Assembly (NCBI GenBank): GCA_964570585.1
Contig: CAZMYR010000002.1
Span: 1-64,000 of the forward strand
DNA from: G020354945 sp964570585
Lineage (GTDB): Bacteria > Omnitrophota > Gorgyraeia > JABMRG01 > JAFGKX01
DNA: 64,000 bases
Reading direction: 5' to 3'
How positions within the stretch are numbered: the stretch's first letter is position 1; each line of letters opens with the position of its first letter. Below the pieces are notes generated by a model, which was not told the DNA's origin, made no database searches, and saw only the letters and a program-made list of their open reading frames with translations. The translations under genes and the position numbers were made by a program. Positions 1-8,500 of the stretch are shown piece after piece.

Positions 1-48
1 AATAGGACATTTCTATTTCGGTATAATAGGACATTATCATATCGGTAT
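1..48. repeat. Two tandem 24-bp imperfect direct repeats
   Basis: Positions 1-24 and 25-48 both start with AATAGGACAT and end with ATcTCGGTAT-like sequence; only a few middle bases differ. Their regular 24-bp spacing looks like tandem protein-binding sites of the kind found at insertion sequence ends. No transposase is visible in the window, so the link to an insertion sequence is inference. The repeat may continue to the left of the window. Confidence 0.45.
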
Positions 49-120
49 TACAGTATAATGCCAGACGGGGAAAAATGATGTAGAATAAAGTGTGTCTTTT
101 TAGGGAAGGACGTGCCCCCT

Positions 121-333
121 TCAAATTTCCCTATGTTTATCTTTTCCTACTAATTCATCCAAGCCGATCTTAAAAGCATCTGCTAATTTAAGTAATGTTC
201 TCAAGGTAGGATGTTTTGCCGCTCCTTGTTCTATCTTAGTAATAGCATTAAAAGATAAACTTGCTTTTTCAGCTAATTTTTGCTGAGTCCAATTGCGTTC
301 TTTGCGAAGATCTTTGAGTCTTTTAGAAAGCAT
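121..333 (-). CDS. XRE-family helix-turn-helix regulator (70 aa)
   Basis: Small DNA-binding protein of the Cro/CI (HTH_3) type, expected to act as a cytoplasmic repressor. Residues 1-60 are almost entirely the HTH domain: the LRKERNWTQQKLAEKASLS segment supplies helices 1-2 and FNAITKIEQG the recognition helix. The domain closes with LLKLADAFKIGLDEL, a typical XRE ending. The start is well supported because AAGGAG lies 5 nt before the ATG. It has no operon partner and is transcribed away from the recombinase region. Its target is unknown; a mobile-element or toxin-antitoxin role is possible but nothing nearby confirms it. Confidence 0.85.
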   Translation of the reverse strand: MLSKRLKDLRKERNWTQQKLAEKASLSFNAITKIEQGAAKHPTLRTLLKLADAFKIGLDELVGKDKHREI

Positions 334-804
334 CTTTTCTCCTTGACTTTATAGTATGTCTTTAGTATTATAACTTTAGTGGCTACAATGAGGTAGTAAA
401 GCAATATTATTCTAACATATTAAGTCCTATTTATAAACTAAAATCTGCCCTTTGATATATGTGAATAGCCGGCTGGTTTTTTGGCAGAAAAGTAATCTTG
501 TGCGCACCCAGAATTGCTTTTTTTGTGTGGGCTTTTTCGTGAATGCTCGGCAGCCGGATGGGCCCTCTTTCGCCATAGAAGAAATTCAGGGTAGCTACGC
601 TTCGGAGGGCGAATACGGAGCGGACGAGCCCCGGTATAAAGTTGCATACAAGTATATGATAACGTTGCTGGCGAGGACGCACACGGCCGCAGGCTGGGTG
701 CGGGCGGCCTGCCGGTCGTGATTGCCGAGCCGACGGCGTTGGAAAAATTAAAATTTTCCTTCAGGGGTACCCCTGAAGGAAGTTCGAACAAGACGATAGA
801 CACA
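334..804. other. Intergenic stretch; GC-rich core without a supportable gene
   Basis: About 470 bases separate the XRE regulator from the inverted repeat. The part from about 535 to 750 is visibly richer in G+C than its neighbours. Open frames exist on both strands, but they overlap each other, lack ribosome binding sites and show no recognisable domain. One plus-strand frame without a start runs from about 690 to a stop at 834 and looks more protein-like, so this could be the remnant of a displaced gene end. A TATAAT-like box upstream of the XRE gene near 380 is the only promoter hint. Confidence 0.5.
756..781. repeat. Perfect 26-bp palindrome
   Basis: A perfect dyad centred between 768 and 769, with core CAGGGGTACCCCTG, lies 24 bp outside the left 91-bp inverted repeat arm. 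It could be a bidirectional terminator stem or a protein-binding site. No T-run follows immediately on the plus strand. Confidence 0.7.
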
Positions 805-895
805 CCGCCAACTGGGATATGGGGCGTTGGATAAATAATGATGGAGGGTGCCCTCCGTCGAAAAATTTAATCGGCGCTCTTTTAAAATAAAGTTC
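805..895 (+). repeat. Left arm of perfect 91-bp inverted repeat
   Basis: This segment is the exact reverse complement of 2341-2431. Within it, 843-856 is a small dyad, GGAGGG-TG-CCCTCC, that resembles a serine-recombinase crossover site with a 2-bp centre. After a 2-nt insertion the similarity continues for 13 bp (898-910 against 2328-2340). It resumes for 19 bp at 961-979 (against 2290-2308). Confidence 0.9.
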
Positions 896-913
896 TTGAA
901 CCAATCTTTTAGT

Positions 914-955
914 CATTTTACTTTTGAGATTTTTATCTATCTCAAAAATAAAATG
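914..955. repeat. 17-bp stem hairpin upstream of the recombinase
   Basis: CATTTTA-C-TTTTGAGAT at 914-930 pairs with 939-955 (one C/A mismatch) around an 8-nt loop. It lies 43 bp before the recombinase start. The equivalent place near the right arm of the inverted repeat has an unrelated, shorter hairpin (about 2309-2327). Confidence 0.7.
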
Positions 956-997
956 ATAAATTCTAAATTTCCCTCACAATGAAAGGAGCTTTGCCCT

Positions 998-2470
998 ATG
1001 AGATACTTTATCTATGCGCGCAAGTCTACTGATGATGAAGATAGGCAGATACTCTCCATAGAAGCCCAACTTAAAGAGCTAAGAGAGTATGCCAAGCGAG
1101 AAACTCTCACCATAGTAAAAGAGTTTATCGAAGCTAAAACCGCCAAAAAACCTGGGCGTCCTGTATTTAATGGCATGTTGCTACAAATAGAGCGTGGTTA
1201 TGCTGAAGGTATCCTCGCCTGGCATCCCGATAGACTTGCGCGCAATAGTGTTGACGGCGGTAAAATAATATATCTACTAGACCAGCATATCATAAAAGAC
1301 CTACGCTTTCCTACCTACCGTTTCGATGATAATGCTCAAGGTAAGTTTATGCTCTCCATCGCCTTTGGACAGAGCAAGTACTATATAGACGCCTTGTCAG
1401 AGAATATCAAGCGTGGGATACGCCTTAAGCTTAGTAAGGGGATATGGCCTCAGTGGGCACCGATAGGATACATAAACGATAGGCAGTCACGAACCATCGT
1501 AAAGGATAAGGGCAAAGCTCCTTTCATAAAGAGGATTTTTGAGCTATACGCTACTGGCAAACACTCACTTCATGAGATACGAGATAAGATAAACGACTTA
1601 GGCATGACAGGACGCAGAGATAAACCTCTTAGCGCAGGACAGCATCAACATATCCTCAAAAATCCTCTTTACTATGGTATGTTTAGATTCAATGGCGAGG
1701 TTTACGAGGGTACTCACGAACCAATTATTACAAAGAAACTTTTTGATAGATGCCAGGCTGTTATGGCTCGACGTTCGAAGCCTAAGAAGGCTAAGAAAGT
1801 CTTTGTCTTTCGTGGCTTTATAAGGTGCGGTGAGTGTAGTCGCATGATAACGGCAGAGATACAAAAGGGACATATTTATTATAGGTGTACTAAAAGGCTT
1901 ACTAACTGTTCTCAACCATACATACGAGGGGAAAAGCTTGCTAAACAGGTCAGGAACTTCATTCAAAAAGTTTCTTTGTGTGATGACTGGACAAAGAAGA
2001 TTTTACGTGAGTTAGAGAAGGATAAAAACAAGGTTGTCCAGTCATCACGTCCTCATCAGCAAAATCTACAAAGGCAAATAGACTTAATAGACATAAAGAT
2101 TAATCGGCTTATAGACATATATCTTGAAGGCAGCATTTCATTAGAAGAATACAAACACAAAAAGGAAGAATTCCTAAATAAAAAGAAGAATTTACAGGAA
2201 AGACTAAGAGATTTTGCTGATGAGGGCAATAATTGGTTCGAACCTGCTAAAGAATTCGTAACCTCTTTAAACAGAGCCTATTACATAGTTTGTGAGGGAA
2301 ATTTAGAACCGCAAAAAGAATTTTTGCAAAAGATTGGTTCGAACTTTATTTTAAAAGAGCGCCGATTAAATTTTTCGACGGAGGGCACCCTCCATCATTA
2401 TTTATCCAACGCCCCATATCCCAGTTGGCGGAGAGGCTGGGATTCGAACCCAATCTCCATAACCGCTTGA
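998..2470 (+). CDS. Serine site-specific recombinase with zinc ribbon (490 aa)
   Basis: Large serine recombinase of the resolvase/Recombinase/zinc-ribbon family, which cuts and rejoins DNA through a covalent phosphoserine link. The resolvase domain covers about 1-140: nucleophile Ser10 in YARKST, and conserved arginines in the WHPDRLARN segment. A Recombinase domain covers about 150-255. A zinc ribbon follows with Cys277, Cys280, Cys297 and Cys304, then a coiled coil at about 340-410. AAAGGAG precedes the ATG by about 9 nt. Residues from about 448 onwards are encoded by the right inverted-repeat arm and by a tRNA-Ser 3' fragment, so the native C-terminus probably ends differently. The family is often carried on mobile elements; the flanking inverted repeat is discussed separately. 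Confidence 0.93.
   Translation: MRYFIYARKSTDDEDRQILSIEAQLKELREYAKRETLTIVKEFIEAKTAKKPGRPVFNGMLLQIERGYAEGILAWHPDRLARNSVDGGKIIYLLDQHIIKDLRFPTYRFDDNAQGKFMLSIAFGQSKYYIDALSENIKRGIRLKLSKGIWPQWAPIGYINDRQSRTIVKDKGKAPFIKRIFELYATGKHSLHEIRDKINDLGMTGRRDKPLSAGQHQHILKNPLYYGMFRFNGEVYEGTHEPIITKKLFDRCQAVMARRSKPKKAKKVFVFRGFIRCGECSRMITAEIQKGHIYYRCTKRLTNCSQPYIRGEKLAKQVRNFIQKVSLCDDWTKKILRELEKDKNKVVQSSRPHQQNLQRQIDLIDIKINRLIDIYLEGSISLEEYKHKKEEFLNKKKNLQERLRDFADEGNNWFEPAKEFVTSLNRAYYIVCEGNLEPQKEFLQKIGSNFILKERRLNFSTEGTLHHYLSNAPYPSWRRGWDSNPISITA
2341..2431 (-). repeat. Right arm of perfect 91-bp inverted repeat
   Basis: Exact reverse complement of 805-895. It is inside the recombinase coding sequence (from about codon 448), contains the matching dyad with centre CA at 2386-2387, and its last 6 bp overlap the 27-bp tRNA-Ser-derived sequence. 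Confidence 0.9.
2426..2452 (-). other. Putative att site: 27-bp copy of tRNA-Ser 3' end
   Basis: These 27 bases equal 13333-13359, the CCA end, acceptor 3' strand and T-arm part of tRNA-Ser(GGA), in the same orientation. Identity stops sharply at both sides. A partial tRNA 3' end matching an intact tRNA in direct orientation is the classic footprint of integrase-mediated insertion into a tRNA gene. Confidence 0.8.
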
Positions 2471-2525
2471 TTTATATTATATTAGGATTTGGGAAAATGT
2501 CAACGTGTTAGGATTGTGACAAAAA

Positions 2526-5500
2526 TTATGCAGCCACTCTTATTGCCTTGAAGGCTGCATGAGATGGCAAGGGTGAGAACGCCTGTGCAGTATCGGGGTT
2601 GTCTTGAACTCCTGACCGCGAAGGCAATACATCCATAGCATCGCGTAGCCCTTTGACATTTCGCGCCCAGTCTTTTGCAACCGCTTCGATCTCCTGGCCG
2701 ATTGCATTCCATCTCTGGTCTCGCCATGCAGGCATCTGAGGAGTGAGTCCCTCTGCCCTCTTCAAATCTTCTGTTATCTGGGACCACTGATGTCCTACCC
2801 AATCAGCCAATCCGGTATGCACTATGGCGCCGCGCTTATAGGCCTCAGCCAGAATGGGCGGGATGCGGTTTTTGCCACTTGAATTACGGTAAGCTGCGTG
2901 TAAAAGGACTTTACCGGGTTTAATAAAATCAAGATATTGGAGTGATATATTATCATCGTCCATGCCAACACTTGTAGCATCTACAACCACATCGGCATCA
3001 CCAAAAGGATGGCTCTCCTGGGGATGGTCTAATTCAGAATACTTAAATATCTTAATCTGTGTCCTTGGGCGGGAACTGAATCCCTGTTCATATGCTCTCT
3101 CAATAAATGCGGCTGTCTCCTTAACCCTTTCATAGCTCCCATCTCTTACCGCAATGCGGATCTCTTTAGGGGCATCGGCATTGGTTAAAAATTTTCCTAA
3201 CGCTGCACGGCCGAATCCTCCCAGACCAATTATGCCTACAATGGCATCGGATAGCGATTTGTCCGTACGAGCGAGCGCTTCCTTTACCTTTGCAGTGGTT
3301 CCTTCACCATCTGTGCTGCGCCCAACAAACCATCGTCTATCACCGTCATCTTCTATTGCCGCTGTGTTTACGGCACCCGTAGGCAATGTGTCAGGGTCTA
3401 CTATTTCAAATAGTCCTGTATCAACTGCGACTACCTTTACCGGCTGAGTCAAGGCAATGCGGATAATGCGTCTGTCGCGAAGAATACTGTGGAGGATACG
3501 CGGCATATCCTTTTTATCCTCATCTGTGGCTATCTGCACAGGAATAGGTATTATACGATAACCGGCGCGCTTAAAGATATCCTGCACACTGGTTAGTTTT
3601 TGATTAGCATAAGCATTGACATAAAAGGCCTCATATGAAGCTGAGCCGCGTACCTTTCCAAGCCCTACCAAAAGGCGGACCTTGGGATCATAAAGATTGT
3701 TAACCCGGATATCTGTATTCTGGATCCAGGGAACATCGCGTATTGCAAACTCCATTTTACCATCCAGCCAGACCTGATCTTGAAGCTGCTGCCATACCTC
3801 CGTGGCTGATATATCTTGTTTTATTTTACCCGCTATAGCCTTGAGTAAAGCATCCCGATTTAATATGTTCGGATTGATTCTAAGGGCAATCAGATTGTCT
3901 TCAGCCTCAGATGTTGAAAGCTCAAAACCGTGCTCATTCTGAAGCTGGGTATCTACATTAGCCAGTACTGAATTATCTAGTTCTACGTTAGAGAAATAGC
4001 TATTGAGCAGGCTCTCTAAGCGTACTGTGCTTGCTTCTGCTTCTGCAGTCTCATAGGCTCTTCCGGCTGAGGAGGTTTTATGCTGCTGATCGCTGGAAAC
4101 TTCAATAACTCTACTAAGAGTTGCGAATTGGATCTGCGCAGGACTATCGTGGGTGGGTGATATTGCATACAATATACTTTTAAGTTCAGCATCATCTATA
4201 ACTAAAGCATCTGGGCTTTTAATAGCCTCGGTCCATCCCCAGTCAAATTGCTTTGCGTCTACTTTTCTTAAGATGTGCGTAACCGGGACCATACGCCTTT
4301 GAACATCCTGCCAATCTTCATTCGGACCACCATACTGACTAGTAAAAAGTGCCCATTTTGGGTTTAAGTTTCTCTGTTTAGCTTCTTCTGTTGCAGCTAC
4401 AAAAGCCCTGAAGAGCAGTGTTTCGCCGATACCTCTATTGCGCATATCCTCCTCAACAGAAAAATTAAAGCAGACATGTAAGGCTATCGCTGTATTGTTA
4501 ATTGCTAATTCAATGCTTGCTATCTGTCTGTCGCCAAGGAAGAGTCTTTGCCGGTAATAGAAATCTGCATTAAAGTTGTGTGCTGCTGTTTCCGGTGTTT
4601 TAGAGACTTCACTTTCAGAGCGTAAAGTTAAATCGCCTATTATAACAGTTTCACCAGGCCCATCATTTCTATGCCTGGACGAGGATTTTGAACTACCGTT
4701 CTGACCCGCAACAATAAGATCGAAGAGTTGCTGTGGTAATGTATTCTCTTCAATAATACGATCTGCCCAAGCCAACATATCTTTGGTGGCAGTGTTGTTT
4801 CCGACAAAAGTAATATGGCCATAATGATTATACCATGAGTCTAATAGGCTCTGGTCTTCAGCAGGTCCATTAAACAGACTAAGCACTCCTCCCCGCCTGG
4901 TACGCCTGCAAGCACCCTGATAAAGTTGATGTGTTAATTCAGGCTGAACCTGGTTTGAAGATATGCCTCCCAGCGAAGACACCATAACAGTTGTGTCTGT
5001 TCCTTGGCAAAGCCTGTCTATCTCTTCTCCTGAAAGCTGTGTGCTGTCATAGACCTTTACCTGAGATAGTCCTAAAGAACCAAATAGGGCTTGGGCCTGT
5101 TGTGCCTGTTCGTCGCCACTAATAAATATAATAATCTCATCATAACTGACTTCATCTACCTGTGCAGCCAATGCAGCATGCACAATACCCTGAAGATCCG
5201 CATCCCATATAACAAGTTTTTCAGCTTTGCCCTCAACAAACTTTTTCGCATATATCATATTATAAAGAGCACATGCAGTATATTTTTTAAGAGTTTCGGA
5301 CTCCAGTGAAAGCTCTTGAGGCATTTCTACAAAATCATCTGCTCTTGCTGGTTCATTACCTGTATGCTGCTCCTTCAGCGCATTTTCATGCTCAACGATA
5401 AATAGCGTCTCTTGAACAAAGTCTTCTCTTGCTGTATAGAAAAAGTATATATACGGCATATCAGGCATATTGACATCCATGCCGTTAGCTATATGCTCAA

Positions 5501-8500
5501 AACCTACTTCTCTTGCAATCCTTATAACCTCATCTATCTCCTCCGGGCTGTTTCTGTTGGGCATAAAAGCTATGCCATCTGTTCCTATAAAGAGGTGGTA
5601 CATAAAGAAAAGATGGAGCATTGTTACATTCTCCATCTCTAGCCACGGCAGTGCTACTTTTTGTTCAAATGCCTCTGTCGTCAGGCTATCTCCTTTTGCC
5701 TGATCTATAAAGGCCTGCTTCTGTTCTCTGTTCAACGCCTCTCTGCTCTCTGCCGCACAGGGTCTTTCTCCACCCAGGTAACAGTAATAGGACAACTCAT
5801 TATAGGCATGGACATCTTCTAAGAACTCATCGTATGTTATAACTTCATCTGATGTAGGAGCATATTCTGGCCTCTGCTTTACTACCGATACCACCTTTTT
5901 GCGCATAAGGAATGTAAACTTGACAACATCCTGTATCTGCTCTTTATCCTCATCTGTAAGGCTATATTTTTTATCTGCGCCTGAAGCTGCATTGACCAGG
6001 GTCTCTGCGCATCGATAGACATTATCCCAGTCTTCATTCGCAATATCATCTCTGTAACTTGCATAGATCTGCCTTGCAATCGCTTCTGCCACATGTTTTT
6101 CTGTGGGGTTATTTAGCTCTGTCAGGGGTGCGGCATGTTCATCATAATTAACCCCTGCCGGAATTATTCCAAAGCTTTCTATAAATTGAAGTGTTTTCCT
6201 AAAACGTGCTATCTTTGCAGGCCTGACCCTCTCTTCCTGTATCTTGTGCCTGCGCCTTACCACACCATGCACAGCAATATATGTCTCACCAGTATTGCCT
6301 GGGGAGTTTGTCTGCATTCTCTCAAAAGGCGTTCCTTTAAAATATACCCTCTGCTCATAGCCACAGGTAGGGTTGCGCGTACCTATTATTTCGGCTGACT
6401 CTAAAAATGCGGTCGAACCTTCTACGGTATCGTGATCCACTTTTCCTGTTACTAAAAGACCGAGCCGGTGACCCCTATAAGCAATATATTCAGGGCTATT
6501 TCCAGGGCTGTGTGAATATGTGCTGTGGCAATGCTGAAAAACGTCATTGATAAGATAAGGGGTCGGAATAATATTATTATCTTCCATAGCCCTTAATATT
6601 CTTAAAGCTATCTCACTCGATACAGGTGAGCGGTCATGTCTGAGGGTGTGAATAAGCGTCTGTATCTGTTCTCTGGCTGTCTCCGGTATTGCAAGCGGTA
6701 TCAGCAGGACATATTCGCCGGCATTACTTTCTATCGCGCTCTTTCTATCCGTATCGTATAAAAAGATCTCCTTTGTGCGAAGATTACAAATAAGGCTTTT
6801 GCCTTCCTGCAATTGCTCTGTTGATTTCAGCCTTTCGGATCCTATCTCCACTTTTTCAGATTCAAGCCACAACTCTTCCCAAAAATGCATTAGCTCATTC
6901 TTTAGGCCAAGCATGGCCTTAACATATGCTGCCTTTTTATCCGGGCTGATATCTCTTCTCGCCGACTCCCCGGCAAGTTCTTCCTTCTTCCGTCTATATT
7001 CACCATATTGCGCCTGGAATTTTTTCTCGCCGGCAACAATACCCTTTGCCATATCTTCCAGTTCTATAGTAAGCCTTAATGCCTCAGAAATATTAACACC
7101 TACTGTGACTGCGCCATGATTTGCCATAATTGCCATGTTGCAATCTTTAAGTGCGCCCGACACCGCTTCCGCAAGCTCTGAGCCTCCTGGATGAATATAT
7201 GGAAGCCGGGGTATCTCTGTGCCATGTAAAGCAAATGTTCTTCCTGCTGTTGCTACAGCAGAAGCGTATATAGGGTGGGCATGGGTTACTGCAAAAACAT
7301 ATTTCCTTGTCTGGTATATAGCTCTGTGAAAGGCTGTCTCAACGCTCGATTTTAATACGGGTCCAAATCCTTCAACGACCTTGCCGCTGGCAATATCGAC
7401 TACAACATATTCTTCAGCTGCCATCTTCTCAAAAGACTTGCCGCTTGCCTTAATAACCATAAAGCGCCTGGTTCTTGTGCAAGCACTGATATTTCCTCCC
7501 GGCCCATCAACAAGTCCCTTTTTGGCTATCTCCTGCCCTTCAAGGTATAGCTTTTGCCTTATCTCCTCTATCTCGTCTCTATATTCGTCGATTTCTTCCG
7601 CATGAATTTTAATCGTTGGAACTTTAGCCGGTTTTTTCGTCTGCCGACCGCTTAAAAGCGCCTGCCTGCTTGCTTCAAGAGGCATAAGCCTCTCTACGTT
7701 ATCGTCATCAAGCAATATTAAAGAGCCCATAGCCTGGCTGGCGATAATAATCTCTGCCGTGCTTATGGCTACCTTATTACGATAACGTGCCTGGTCAGCA
7801 TTCACGCCCGCTGTGATAACAGAACCATCTTTAAGCAAGATCGCATTATGATTATCAAGTATGGCATGTTCAATTCCTACAGTTGTTGGGGCCTGAGCTA
7901 CTTGAGAATCTATTGTTGTCAGCTCAATTACAGGAACAGGGCCTTTTTCATTTAATACAGCAACATACTCAGGGCAAACTGGACCCAAGGCCTGATCAGC
8001 CTGGAATATTTCGTCAACACCGTCTGGCTGAGATTGTACTATGTATTTTACAGGTTCTTTGCGATCTGCAGTATCAGCAGCGTGATATATCCTTAGATGA
8101 GCATCCAGGCTGCGGTCATCTATATGTTCAGGGTTATATAGCTCAACTTCTATCAATTTTTTGTCTTTAGAATTCATAAAATATATGCCCTTGCCACCAA
8201 GCATACTTACTGTTACATTCTTCAGGCCATCTGCTTCTGCCCTGTCTATAAGTTCTAATAATTCCCCCTCTGCATTGCTAAGATATGTCTCTTCAGGATC
8301 TTCGTTGCATATTATCCTTACTTTTAAAGCCTTACCACTCTTAGCTGCTCCAAATGCCACAGGTAAGTCTTTTAATCTTATCTCTTGGGTAATTAAATTA
8401 TCAAGCAGCGCTTGAGAAAGCACACCCTCTTCAATGAGCTTATATCCCTGTTTCAACATGTTTGTAGGAGCTCCGGTATTTCCAAAAAATGTAATCTCGC

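Noticed and set aside
438..803. Open frames on both strands (121 aa minus, 89 aa plus at 452-721) as genes
   Set aside because: They overlap each other on opposite strands, have no ribosome binding site, no recognisable domain, and fall in a GC-rich patch where long frames arise by chance.
2420..2470. The last residues of the recombinase (WRRGWDSNP) as a real protein motif
   Set aside because: They are the translation of the antisense strand of the tRNA-Ser 3' end; the same string appears when tRNA genes are translated.
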